Of a stretch of 52,771 bases of DNA, positions 40,266 to 49,183 are shown piece after piece. The position numbers and the translations under genes were made by a program. Within the stretch, counting starts at the first letter, position 1. Every line of letters begins with the position of its first letter. Below the pieces are notes generated by a model that was not told where the DNA came from, did not search any database, and saw only the letters and a list, made by a program, of their open reading frames with translations. Origin of the DNA: Sphingobacteriaceae bacterium UBA2059 (lineage in GTDB: Bacteria; Bacteroidota; Bacteroidia; Sphingobacteriales; Sphingobacteriaceae); NCBI GenBank assembly GCA_002332615.1, contig DDAL01000008.1, positions 131,075 to 183,845 of the forward strand, in the 5' to 3' direction.

Positions 40266-41156
40266 ATGGTCCCAACAGGAAAACTAGTTATTATTGGAGG
40301 AGCGGTGGACATGGGCAGCACTCTGTATTACGAAAAAGATGTTACTCAGCCTAACTATATTAAGTTTTTTGAAAAAGGCATTTTGCGGCGCATCCTGATG
40401 GAGTCGGCTAAGAAAGAGGACTCCTATGTGCTCATTATTACAACCGCATCACAGATTCCTGAAATTGTAGGGCCGGAGTATGTTAAAGCTTTCGGACAGC
40501 TGCAGGCAAGGAATGTGGAGGTAATGAATATTACCCGGCGAAACGAGGCCAATGACGATGATTTTATACGTAAACTGCAAAAGGCTGATGTGGTGATGAT
40601 TACCGGAGGCGATCAGCTGCGCTTAAGCTCTATCCTGGGGGGAACCCGCTTCCTGGAACTTCTTAGAAAGAAGTATCATAAGGAAGACTTTCTTATAGCC
40701 GGCACGTCTGCGGGGGCGGCGGCGGCCTCGAATACTATGATCTACCGTGGCAGCGACCGCGAGGCTCTTGTACAGGGCGAACTGCAAATGACCGGCGGAC
40801 TTGGATTTATAGATAATGTGATTATAGATACGCACTTTGTACAGCGCGGCCGCATAGGGCGACTGCTGTATGCCGTGGCAAGCAATCCGGGCATGCTGGG
40901 CATTGGCCTTGGCGAAGATGCAGGCTTTTTAATTACTGCGGGATGCTCTATGGAGGCTATCGGCTCGGGTCTTACGATCCTGATTGACGGCCGCTCTATC
41001 TCCCAGACGAATATTTATGACGTAGAGGCAGGATCGCCCGTATCAATAAAGGACATGAAAGTACACGTGCTGTCTATTGCAGATACGTTTAATATCTGCA
41101 CTCATGAAATGACCATTAAGAATGTAGTTAAACTTGATCAGCTCAACTTAGTATAG
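40266..41156 (+). CDS. cphB: Cyanophycinase
   Basis: This 296-residue serine peptidase of the S51 family cuts cyanophycin into beta-Asp-Arg dipeptides. The nucleophile Ser148 lies in the elbow AGTSAGAAAAS, preceded by MITGGDQLRLSSIL. Near it are VIIDTHFVQRGRIGRL and LGIGLGEDAGFLI, typical of the family. It is divergent from cphA and 8 nt upstream of the isoaspartyl peptidase, which would split its product. Confidence 0.95.
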   Translation: MVPTGKLVIIGGAVDMGSTLYYEKDVTQPNYIKFFEKGILRRILMESAKKEDSYVLIITTASQIPEIVGPEYVKAFGQLQARNVEVMNITRRNEANDDDFIRKLQKADVVMITGGDQLRLSSILGGTRFLELLRKKYHKEDFLIAGTSAGAAAASNTMIYRGSDREALVQGELQMTGGLGFIDNVIIDTHFVQRGRIGRLLYAVASNPGMLGIGLGEDAGFLITAGCSMEAIGSGLTILIDGRSISQTNIYDVEAGSPVSIKDMKVHVLSIADTFNICTHEMTIKNVVKLDQLNLV

Positions 41157-41164
41157 AAACGCAT

Positions 41165-42013
41165 ATGACACCGGCAATCATTATTCACGGGGGCTTTTTC
41201 AGCGAATCGTCTACCAACAACGAAGTTAAAGAAGCAAAGCAGCAGGCTCTGAAGCGCATTGTAAGCGAGGCTTACAAAAAACTCGAAAACAGCACCGCGC
41301 TGGAGGCGGTGGTATGTGCTGTTTCGATGCTGGAAGACTGTGAACTGTTTAATGCCGGCTACGGCTCGCAACTGCAAAGCGACGGACACATCCGCTTAAG
41401 CGCATCTCTTATGGATGGGTCGACCAGCAAGTTCAGCGGGGTAATCAATATCGAACCGGTGAAGAATCCGGTTCAGATTGCCCGCAAGTTAATGGACGAG
41501 GAGGATAAGGTATTAAGCGGTGCCGAAGCTCTGATGTATGCGCGCGCTTCGGGTTTTAAAGCCTTTGATCCTGAAACAGAGGCGCGTAGAAAGGATTTTG
41601 AACAGAAGCTTGCCCAAAGTAAGGGTCGGGGTACCGTAGGCTGCGTAGCTCTTGACGCCGACGGCCGTCTGGCTGCTGCTACATCAACAGGCGGAAAGGG
41701 TTTCGAACTACCCGGCCGGGTAAGCGACTCGGCGACGGTGGCGGGCAATTATGCCAACAGATATGCAGCGGTATCTTGTACAGGGGTTGGCGAGGATATT
41801 GTAAGCGGTGCCCTGGCTGCAAAAATAGTGACAAGGGTAACCGATGGCCTGTCTTTGCAGGAAGCTACCGATAAAAGTATGGCAGAGCTTAAGCCTTTTG
41901 ATGGCTTTGCGGGCATAATTGGCATCAGCGCCAGCGGGCAGCTTTATCATACCTGCTCCCACCCCTATATGGTATGGGCAATGGCTCATCCGCAGGTAGA
42001 AGTATTTGACTGA
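41165..42013 (+). CDS. iaaA: Isoaspartyl peptidase / plant-type L-asparaginase
   Basis: This 282-residue N-terminal nucleophile hydrolase is made as a precursor and cuts itself before Thr157 in GRGTVGCVALD. Other motifs are AIIIHGGFFSES at the start, ELFNAGYGSQLQSDGHIRLSASLMDG and GRVSDSATVAGNYAN with the substrate loop after it. It hydrolyses beta-aspartyl dipeptides, including beta-Asp-Arg from cyanophycinase. The 8-nt spacing from cphB supports a shared transcript. The self-cleavage site has the normal Gly-Thr. Confidence 0.93.
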   Translation: MTPAIIIHGGFFSESSTNNEVKEAKQQALKRIVSEAYKKLENSTALEAVVCAVSMLEDCELFNAGYGSQLQSDGHIRLSASLMDGSTSKFSGVINIEPVKNPVQIARKLMDEEDKVLSGAEALMYARASGFKAFDPETEARRKDFEQKLAQSKGRGTVGCVALDADGRLAAATSTGGKGFELPGRVSDSATVAGNYANRYAAVSCTGVGEDIVSGALAAKIVTRVTDGLSLQEATDKSMAELKPFDGFAGIIGISASGQLYHTCSHPYMVWAMAHPQVEVFD

Positions 42014-42076
42014 TAGTTTTAATGTAAAAATATAGAGTGTATATTTAAAAGGAAGATTAAGCGTTAATGGATAGTA

Positions 42077-42107
42077 TTATATTCGTATAATATAAGCGAT
42101 ATCTTTA
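42077..42107 (+). promoter_or_regulatory. Palindrome plus -7-like element before the TPR gene
   Basis: TTATATT (42077-42083) and AATATAA (42089-42095) form an inverted repeat around CGTAT, directly before TATCTTTA (42100-42107), which differs from TAnnTTTG only in the last base. The palindrome occupies the place of the -33 region, so a bound protein could block or activate. Confidence 0.4.
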
Positions 42108-42142
42108 CACTTCCCGTTATCCAGATGCGGATTGAAACCACT

Positions 42143-43219
42143 ATGATTAAATATACATCTCTGCCTGCCGTCCTGTTGTTTGCTCTTTTATTTGCTCAGA
42201 ACACCCTGCCGGCTCAGGCGCAAAAGCTTACTAAAACGAAGGCTTCCTTTATCGGACCAGAATATTTTGAGCCCATACCGGTCGATTCCTCTTTGCTGCG
42301 CAAAACACAATTGGTTGAACGTCTTATGGAACGCGAAAAGGATAATGCATCTATAGGACAGTACGAAAATACAGTTCAATTGCAAAGTCTGCTCGGCACT
42401 CTACAAACCGTAGGCACCTTCAGCAAAGCAAACATGAGCACAATGGCAGGGGTGGTTGAAGGCTATCGCCGCAGCGGCAACCCTGCGAGTGAAACCCTGG
42501 CCCTTAATACCTATGGCGTAATGTATGCCCGTAATACTGAATATGGAAAAGCGATCGATTACTTTTCGCAAGCGCTTCTTCTGGAAGAAAACCATCGCAA
42601 TAAGGAGGGGGTTGAACGGTATACCACCATCCTGGCTCTTTTATATGAGCTTGAAGGGAACTACGATAAAGCTGTTACTTTCAACGAGTATAACGTAAAA
42701 ATAAATCTGGATCTGAGAAAGAAAGCAAAAGCAGCACAGTCTTATCTTGAGCTGGCCGATAATTATGAACTTCAGAAGAAGTTCAGCCTTGCAGAGTCGA
42801 CCATACTGAGAAAAGCCCTGCCTATGTTTACCAGCGCCGGCAGCAAAGAAGGGCGCATGCGCTCTTTTCAAAAACTGGGCGGCCTGTATTACAGGCAGCG
42901 CAGGTTCTCCGAAGCACGCTGGTTCTTTTTGCAGGCAACTAACCTTTCAGAGAAACTTAACCTACAGGAAGCCAATGTTAATAATCTTATAAAACTGGCC
43001 GCTGTAAAGAGTGCTATGGGCCAGCACAGCTCTGCCCTGGCTGACTATAAGCAGGCCGAAGCCCTGGCTGTGAGAGGTAACTATCCTGTAACTCTAGTTG
43101 AGATTAAGGGAAATCTTGGCGAAACCTATGGCGAAATGGGCAACTACGCTTTGGCAAACAGCGCCCTTGATGAATACAGCAAGCTAAAAGATGTATTGCT
43201 GCGTAACTTAAACTTATAA
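42143..43219 (+). CDS. Secreted or periplasmic TPR-repeat protein
   Basis: The protein has 358 residues from the ATG at 42143; an ATG at 42125 in frame adds six residues before the signal peptide. The signal peptide ends near LPAQAQ. The mature part is built of about five TPR-like helical hairpins, for example ALNTYGVMYARNTEYGKAIDYFSQALLLEEN, YTTILALLYELEGNYDKAVTFNEYN and SYLELADNYELQKKFSLAESTILRKAL. No output domain (HTH or kinase) follows, unlike many Bacteroidota TPR regulators. It is probably a protein-interaction scaffold in the periplasm. The partner is unknown. Confidence 0.8.
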   Translation: MIKYTSLPAVLLFALLFAQNTLPAQAQKLTKTKASFIGPEYFEPIPVDSSLLRKTQLVERLMEREKDNASIGQYENTVQLQSLLGTLQTVGTFSKANMSTMAGVVEGYRRSGNPASETLALNTYGVMYARNTEYGKAIDYFSQALLLEENHRNKEGVERYTTILALLYELEGNYDKAVTFNEYNVKINLDLRKKAKAAQSYLELADNYELQKKFSLAESTILRKALPMFTSAGSKEGRMRSFQKLGGLYYRQRRFSEARWFFLQATNLSEKLNLQEANVNNLIKLAAVKSAMGQHSSALADYKQAEALAVRGNYPVTLVEIKGNLGETYGEMGNYALANSALDEYSKLKDVLLRNLNL

Positions 43220-43292
43220 AAACTTGCGTTACAGGCTATGATTTGCTTTATTGCCTAACAAAACAATGGATTGGCGGTTTATTAGAAACGCC

Positions 43293-43320
43293 TTGCAGTA
43301 AAACGCCAAAAATGACTTTG
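43293..43320 (+). promoter_or_regulatory. Possible promoter of the S41 protease gene
   Basis: TTG (43293-43295), a 17-nt spacer and TGACTTTG (43313-43320), one mismatch to TAnnTTTG. It supports a start at 43366, not the frame's first ATG at 43243. Confidence 0.4.
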
Positions 43321-43365
43321 CGGTATCCCCTAACGGACTTTATGTACTTTAAATTTATAATTAAA

Positions 43366-45492
43366 ATGTTGAAGAGAACCTTCCTTGCTTTATGTGCCTT
43401 TGTCGTAGTAGCGTGCTCAGCGCAAACGCGTGTGGATAGTAGTGTTCCCGGCTCTCAAAACCTTAAACAGGATGCAAAGCAGGGTATGGTAGCAAGCGAA
43501 CTGGTAAAAATTATTGAAGCCGCTCATTATAAAAAAGTGAAGGTGAACGATTCGCTTTCCTCAGCCGTACTGGACCGGTATATCAAGCAGCTGGATGAGG
43601 GCCGAAACTATTTTTTGCAAGCTGATATAAAAAGCTTCGAACAGTTTCGCTACGGGCTGGATGATGACTTGCGCGAGGGCGACCTGAGCGCTATGTTTAA
43701 AATTTTTAACGTATTTCAAAAGCGCTATAACGAGCGTCTTACATACTCCATATCTCAGCTAAACAAGAAATTCGATTTCACCGCTAATGAAACGTATACC
43801 TATAACCGCGATAACTCCCCCTGGTTTGCCTCTATACAAGAGTCGGATAAAGAATGGTCTAAGCGTGTAAAGTACGACGTGCTTAACCTCCGGCTTTCCG
43901 GCACAGATAAGGCTAAGGATTCGGTAACACTGAAGCAGCGCTATCAGAACCTGCTTTCACAGTCCAAAAAGCTCAATAACGAAGATGCATTTCAGGTTAT
44001 GATGTCTGCCTTTACCGAGTCAATCGATCCGCACACCAACTATTTTGTTCCTCAGCGCGCCCAGGCCTTCAACGAAGAAATGTCGCGCACCTTCGAAGGA
44101 ATAGGTGCCGGTTTGCAGCTGGAAAACGAAGTAGTAAAGATTTTAACCATTATTCCCGGAGGGCCTGCCTATAAGTCCAAATTGCTTCATGTAAACGACC
44201 GCATCATTGCCGTTGGACAGGGCAAGGATGGCGAGTTTGTCGACGTGCGCGGCTGGCGGCTGGATAATACGGTCTCCAAGATCAAGGGTCCCCGAGGTAC
44301 GTATGTGCGTTTAAAAGTTATTCCTGCCGGGCGCGAGCTTTCTTCGCAACCCAAGATCATTACGCTGATGCGCGATAAGGTTATTATGGAGGAGCAGTCT
44401 GCCCGTAAGAAGATCAAGACCATTACTTCGGGAGGAAAGACCTATAAAATAGGCATCATTGAAGTGCCTGCTTTTTATATCGACTTTAAAGCCTATCAAA
44501 AAGGCGACCCTAATTATAAAAGTACCACCCGGGATGTACGTATGCTTATCGATACCCTTAAGCAGCAAAAAGTTGATGGCATTGTGATGGATTTGCGCAG
44601 CAATGGCGGCGGTTCCTTAATGGAAGCTATTGAACTTACGGGCTTGTTCATTAAAACAGGGCCGGTGGTGCAGGTGAAGAATACCCGCAAAACAGAGGTA
44701 TCTGCAGATGAAGACCCGGCTATTGACTGGACAGGCCCTTTGGGTGTAATGGTAGACCGCTTCAGTGCTTCGGCATCCGAAATCTTTGCTGCCGCAATAC
44801 AGGATTATGGACGAGGAGTAATTATGGGTACTCAAACCTACGGAAAAGGTACAGTTCAGTCGGCCATTGACCTGTCCCGCTATATCACCACATTTGACGA
44901 GTTTATCAATAAGTTTAAAAAGAAAACCGGCGACAGCCAGACCTCAACCGAGGTTCCGCGCTTTGGGCAGATAAACCTTACCATGGCTAAGTTCTACCGC
45001 ATCAACGGGAGCAGCACGCAGCATAAAGGAGTTATTCCAGACATTGAGTTTCCAATGATCTTTCCTGCGGATAAATACGGCGAAAGCTCTGAACCTTCCG
45101 CTTTGCCTTTTGACTCTATCGCACCTAGCAGCTATCAAAAACTTGCAGACTTAAACAGTGTAAGGCAGCAGCTGGCTAAAACACACAGTCAGCGCATGCA
45201 GGCTTCAAGTGAGTATAAATACCTGATGGAAGACATCGAGATGTTTAAAAAGCGAGAGTCGGAAAGATCCGTTACGCTCAATGAGGCCCAGCTAAAAAAG
45301 GAAAGAGACGAGCAAGAGGCTAAAAACCTGGCACGTGAAAACCAGCGCCGCGCTTCAAAAGGCTTGCCTCCGCTTAAAAAGGGTGAAGTAAAACCTAAAG
45401 ATGAGTACGACTTTATACTGGATGAAAGCCTTAAAACCATGGGTGATTTTATTCATATGGCACAAGATGGCCAACTCGCTATGAAGTATTGA
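43366..45492 (+). CDS. prc: Carboxy-terminal processing (tail-specific) protease, S41 family
   Basis: The protein has 708 residues from 43366, which gives a lipoprotein-type signal (lipobox VVAC). The frame's earlier starts add 41 residues without signal character. An N-terminal helical domain precedes a PDZ domain (about 225-320, EGIGAGLQLENEVVKILTIIPGGPAYKSKL). In the S41 core Ser469 (FSASASEIFAAAIQDYGRG), Asp480 and Lys494 (YGKGTVQ) have the same spacing as Ser430, Asp441 and Lys455 of E. coli Prc. A charged C-terminal domain follows. It degrades or trims periplasmic proteins from the C-terminus. Confidence 0.95.
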   Translation: MLKRTFLALCAFVVVACSAQTRVDSSVPGSQNLKQDAKQGMVASELVKIIEAAHYKKVKVNDSLSSAVLDRYIKQLDEGRNYFLQADIKSFEQFRYGLDDDLREGDLSAMFKIFNVFQKRYNERLTYSISQLNKKFDFTANETYTYNRDNSPWFASIQESDKEWSKRVKYDVLNLRLSGTDKAKDSVTLKQRYQNLLSQSKKLNNEDAFQVMMSAFTESIDPHTNYFVPQRAQAFNEEMSRTFEGIGAGLQLENEVVKILTIIPGGPAYKSKLLHVNDRIIAVGQGKDGEFVDVRGWRLDNTVSKIKGPRGTYVRLKVIPAGRELSSQPKIITLMRDKVIMEEQSARKKIKTITSGGKTYKIGIIEVPAFYIDFKAYQKGDPNYKSTTRDVRMLIDTLKQQKVDGIVMDLRSNGGGSLMEAIELTGLFIKTGPVVQVKNTRKTEVSADEDPAIDWTGPLGVMVDRFSASASEIFAAAIQDYGRGVIMGTQTYGKGTVQSAIDLSRYITTFDEFINKFKKKTGDSQTSTEVPRFGQINLTMAKFYRINGSSTQHKGVIPDIEFPMIFPADKYGESSEPSALPFDSIAPSSYQKLADLNSVRQQLAKTHSQRMQASSEYKYLMEDIEMFKKRESERSVTLNEAQLKKERDEQEAKNLARENQRRASKGLPPLKKGEVKPKDEYDFILDESLKTMGDFIHMAQDGQLAMKY

Positions 45493-45510
45493 TTAAGCAG
45501 CTTATACGCA

Positions 45511-45552
45511 AAAAACAGCCGCAGGAGTTAAGCTCCCTGCGGCTGTTTTTTA
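45511..45552. terminator. Bidirectional terminator between prc and the GNAT gene
   Basis: AAAAACAGCCGCAG...GAG pairs with CTC...CTGCGGCTGTTTTT (arms about 45511-45527 and 45533-45550, one bulged C), with A- and T-runs on the outside. It serves both converging genes. Confidence 0.88.
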
Positions 45553-45564
45553 TTTAAAAGACTA

Positions 45565-46122
45565 TCATTCAATGTCCTTAATCATATGAATATAAGCAGT
45601 GCCGAAAAAGTCGCGCGTACCTGCTTCTTCAAATCCGGAGCGGGCATACAGGCGCTTTGCGCCCTCATTGGCCGGATCGACTATAAGGCCCATACGTTTA
45701 TGTCCCTCATCGGCTGCACGCTGACAGACCGCTTCGATCAGCCTTCCGGCTATCCCCTTTCCCCTCCAGGCCGGATCAACACTTAAAGTATCAATATAAT
45801 ACTCACCCGCCTCTGTTTCGTCCGAAAGAGGGCTTTCAGCTCCTTGCACCTGAGCCAGCATATCAAGCGCATTTTTTCTTAATTCATCGAGCTTGGCACC
45901 ATCATAAGCAGTAATGCTTCCGGCTATACTCCCATCGGCAACATAGACCAATGTGTTTACATAGCTATACTGGGTATCCTCGCGCAGGTAAAACCGGGTC
46001 ATTCCCCCAAAAACAGCTTCATCCTCTTGCTTTCCCGTCAGGTAACGGGCAACCTCCATCATAGGCACACACATCAGCCTTACCACCTGTGCAGCATCCT
46101 CTTTTAAAGCTTTACGTATCAT
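45565..46122 (-). CDS. GNAT-family N-acetyltransferase
   Basis: The protein has 185 residues from the ATG at 46122; a longer frame from 46152 begins with an unlikely Cys-rich stretch. The acetyl-CoA site motif is WRGKGIAGRLIEAV, followed by the GNAT strand-helix LIVDPANEGAKRLYARSGFEEAGTRDFF. The N-terminus IRKALKEDAAQVVRLM is typical of this fold. The substrate cannot be told from the sequence; protein N-termini, amines and antibiotics are all possible in the family. Confidence 0.88.
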   Translation of the reverse strand: MIRKALKEDAAQVVRLMCVPMMEVARYLTGKQEDEAVFGGMTRFYLREDTQYSYVNTLVYVADGSIAGSITAYDGAKLDELRKNALDMLAQVQGAESPLSDETEAGEYYIDTLSVDPAWRGKGIAGRLIEAVCQRAADEGHKRMGLIVDPANEGAKRLYARSGFEEAGTRDFFGTAYIHMIKDIE

Positions 46123-46286
46123 AGAGCAACAATATACTTCGCAAACCCTCAAAATGCAATTCCTGCCAGTCTATACCGAACATCTCCCTTGTATGCCTTC
46201 CTCTGAAGGGCCTCAGCCTGCCTCTCTTTAGGAAAACGAAAACCCAAGGCTTTATGTTAAAAGTGGAAGGTTCACGCTTGAAATAG

Positions 46287-46294
46287 TACCTTTG
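46287..46294 (+). promoter_or_regulatory. -7 element of polA
   Basis: TACCTTTG matches TAnnTTTG exactly, 24 bp before the ATG at 46319, and excludes the earlier in-frame start at 46292. There is no TTG at the usual -33 distance. Confidence 0.5.
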
Positions 46295-46318
46295 AAGAAC
46301 GAGTCTTTACAGTTTATA

Positions 46319-49114
46319 ATGAAGAAATTATTCCTCCTGGATGGTATGGCCCTAATTTACCGGGCGCATTTTGCCTTAAGTAAAAACCCGCGCTTTACAT
46401 CAAGCGGCATCAATACATCGGCCGTAATGGGTTTTACTAATACGCTGCTGGACGTATTGCGAAAGGAAAAGCCCACCCACATGGCCGTTGTGTTTGATAC
46501 AGATGCCCCTACCGACAGGCACATCGAATATACTCAATATAAAGCGCACAGGCAGGCCATGCCAGAGGATCTCTCGGCTGCGCTGCCCTATGTGGTAAAA
46601 CTAATTGAGGGCTTCAATATTCCTGTAATTACCTCAGACGGTTATGAAGCCGATGATATTATCGGCACCCTGGCCAAGAAAGCGGAGAAACAAGGCTTTA
46701 TGGTTTACTGCATGACCCCGGATAAAGACTTTGCACAGCTGGTATCAGAGAATATTTTCATTTACAAACCCTCCCGTATGGGCAACGGCATAGAAATCAT
46801 GGGGGTACCCGAAGTGCTGGCTAAATGGGAAATAGAGCGAGTGGACCAGGTTATAGACATTCTGGGCCTTTGGGGCGATGCAGTGGACAATATCCCCGGC
46901 ATACCGGGTATTGGCGAAAAAACCGCCAAGGCACTCATCAGACAATATGGCTCTATGGAAGAAATATTTGCTCACAGCCATGAGCTGAAAGGCAAAATGA
47001 AAGAGAACATAGAAAAGTTCTCTGAGCAGGGACTCGTTTCTAAGAAGCTTGCAACCATTCTGCTGGACGCCCCCGTAGACTTAGATGTGGAGTCTCTGGA
47101 AATATGTGCACCCTGCCGGGAAAAGCTGGAGCCCCTGTTTGCCGAACTTGAGTTCCGCACCCTGGGCAAACGCGTGTTTGGCGAAGAGTTTAATGTAGTA
47201 ACAACACGGCAGGCCAGCTCAGGGCAGATAGACCTCTTCGGGCAGCCTGCAACCCTGGTAGAAGTAAAGGTAGAAACCAGCATTGAACCAGCACCTCCGG
47301 CCCAAAGCATCGATACTGTCCCTCACGAATACCATCTGGCCCATACTCCCCAGGAAATTAAAGCCCTTGCCAGCCTACTTGCGCAGCAGCCAGCCTTTTG
47401 TTTCGACACAGAGACCACCTGCACAGATGCCAATAACTGCGAACTGGTAGGAATGTCCTTTTCCATTAAGCCAGGAGTGGCATGGTATGTGCCCGTTCCG
47501 GCAGAGCAGGACTCGGCCGGGCAGATCGCAAATGAATTTAAAGCAGTATTCGAAAACGAAGCTATTGCCAAAATCGGCCAGAACCTTAAGTACGACATCC
47601 TGGTATTGAGCTGGTATGGAATACAGGTAAAGGGACAGCTGTTTGATACCATGATCGCGCACTATCTTATTGATCCGGATACGCGGCATAACATGGACAT
47701 CCTTGCAGAAAACTATTTGGGTTACAAACCCGTACCCATTACCTCACTTATAGGTGCAAAGGGCAAGAACCAGGGAACTATGCGCGATGTAGAGCTTGAA
47801 CGCATTAAGGAATACGCTGCGGAAGATGCGGATATTACCCTGAGACTTAAAGATGTATTTGAGCCCATGCTCAGGGAAGCAAAAGCCGATAAGCTGGCCG
47901 AAGAGGTAGAACATCCTCTGATCTACGTTCTGGCAGATATGGAGCGGGAAGGTGTTAAGATTGATAAGGAAGCTCTTGCCGACTACTCTGTACAGCTCGA
48001 AGGAGAGCTTCGCCAGCTCGAAAAAACCATTTACACTAAGGCAGGCGTTCAGTTCAATATCTCATCGCCAAGGCAGCTGGGCGAAGTGCTGTTCGACAAG
48101 CTGCAGCTGGATGCGAAGGCCAGGAAAACCAAAACCGGCCAGTACCAGACCGGCGAAGACATACTGCTGGCACTGGCGCACAAGAGCGATATTGTCAAAG
48201 ACATCCTCGACTTCAGACAATTGCAAAAGCTCAAGTCTACCTATGTAGATGCACTCCCCCTGCTTATCAACCCTAAAACCGGGCGTGTGCACACCTCCTA
48301 CAATCAGGCAGTGGCAGCCACCGGCCGGCTAAGTTCTAACAACCCTAATCTACAAAACATCCCCATTCGCACCGACCGCGGGCGCGAAGTGCGCAAGGCC
48401 TTTATCCCGCGCGATGAAAACCACATCCTCGTTTCTGCCGACTATTCGCAAATAGAGCTGAGACTTATTGCCGAAATAAGTCGCGATGAAAACATGATGG
48501 AGGCATTTACAAAAGGCCTGGATATTCACACCGCCACAGCAGCGAAGGTATACGGCATCCCTCTTGAAGAAGTAGATTCTACCCGCAGGCGCAATGCCAA
48601 GGCCGTAAATTTCGGTATCATTTATGGCCAGTCGGCCTTCGGCTTATCGCAGAGCCTGGGCATCCCGCGCAAGGAAGCCGCCGAAATTATCGAACAGTAT
48701 TTCAATCAGTACTCAGGCATAAAGACCTATATGAGCAATACCATTGCCTTTGCACGCGAAAACGGCTATGTGCAAACATTAATGGGGCGCAGGCGCTACC
48801 TGCGCGATATAAACTCCGCCAATGCCACCGTGAGAGGCTTTTCTGAGCGGAACGCCATCAATGCACCTATACAAGGCTCAGCGGCAGATATGATAAAGAT
48901 AGCCATGATCAACATTCACCGCGACTTTAAGGAATACAAACTGGCATCCCGGATGACCATGCAGGTGCATGACGAACTGGTGTTTGATGTAGTAAAAGAA
49001 GAGCTTCAGCAGGTAAAAGACATTATAGGCGCCCACATGAAGAACGCCATGAAAACAAGCGTACCCATACTGGTTGAAATAGGCGAAGGCAGTAACTGGC
49101 TGGAAGCGCACTGA
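46319..49114 (+). CDS. polA: DNA polymerase I
   Basis: The protein has 931 residues. The 5'-3' exonuclease domain (about 1-290) has LLDGMALIYRAHFAL, SDGYEADDIIGTLA and DAVDNIPGIPGIGEKTA. The 3'-5' proofreading domain (about 340-520) keeps its metal residues: FDTETT, GQNLKYDI and YAAEDADIT. The polymerase domain has motif A DYSQIELRLIA, the O-helix RRNAKAVNFGIIYGQSAFGLS and motif C VHDELVFDV. It fills gaps in replication and repair. Unlike some bacterial Pol I enzymes, proofreading looks active here. The start at 46319 is fixed by the -7 element. Confidence 0.98.
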   Translation: MKKLFLLDGMALIYRAHFALSKNPRFTSSGINTSAVMGFTNTLLDVLRKEKPTHMAVVFDTDAPTDRHIEYTQYKAHRQAMPEDLSAALPYVVKLIEGFNIPVITSDGYEADDIIGTLAKKAEKQGFMVYCMTPDKDFAQLVSENIFIYKPSRMGNGIEIMGVPEVLAKWEIERVDQVIDILGLWGDAVDNIPGIPGIGEKTAKALIRQYGSMEEIFAHSHELKGKMKENIEKFSEQGLVSKKLATILLDAPVDLDVESLEICAPCREKLEPLFAELEFRTLGKRVFGEEFNVVTTRQASSGQIDLFGQPATLVEVKVETSIEPAPPAQSIDTVPHEYHLAHTPQEIKALASLLAQQPAFCFDTETTCTDANNCELVGMSFSIKPGVAWYVPVPAEQDSAGQIANEFKAVFENEAIAKIGQNLKYDILVLSWYGIQVKGQLFDTMIAHYLIDPDTRHNMDILAENYLGYKPVPITSLIGAKGKNQGTMRDVELERIKEYAAEDADITLRLKDVFEPMLREAKADKLAEEVEHPLIYVLADMEREGVKIDKEALADYSVQLEGELRQLEKTIYTKAGVQFNISSPRQLGEVLFDKLQLDAKARKTKTGQYQTGEDILLALAHKSDIVKDILDFRQLQKLKSTYVDALPLLINPKTGRVHTSYNQAVAATGRLSSNNPNLQNIPIRTDRGREVRKAFIPRDENHILVSADYSQIELRLIAEISRDENMMEAFTKGLDIHTATAAKVYGIPLEEVDSTRRRNAKAVNFGIIYGQSAFGLSQSLGIPRKEAAEIIEQYFNQYSGIKTYMSNTIAFARENGYVQTLMGRRRYLRDINSANATVRGFSERNAINAPIQGSAADMIKIAMINIHRDFKEYKLASRMTMQVHDELVFDVVKEELQQVKDIIGAHMKNAMKTSVPILVEIGEGSNWLEAH

Positions 49115-49183
49115 TTATCGTATTAATTTACTTTTCCTGCGCTTTATTCGCTAACTTTCATGAGCAAACAATGTTAATAAATC

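Noticed and set aside
46319..49114. DNA polymerase I lacking proofreading
   Set aside because: Many bacterial Pol I proteins lost the 3'-5' exonuclease residues, but here FDTETT, GQNLKYDI and YAAEDADIT are all present.
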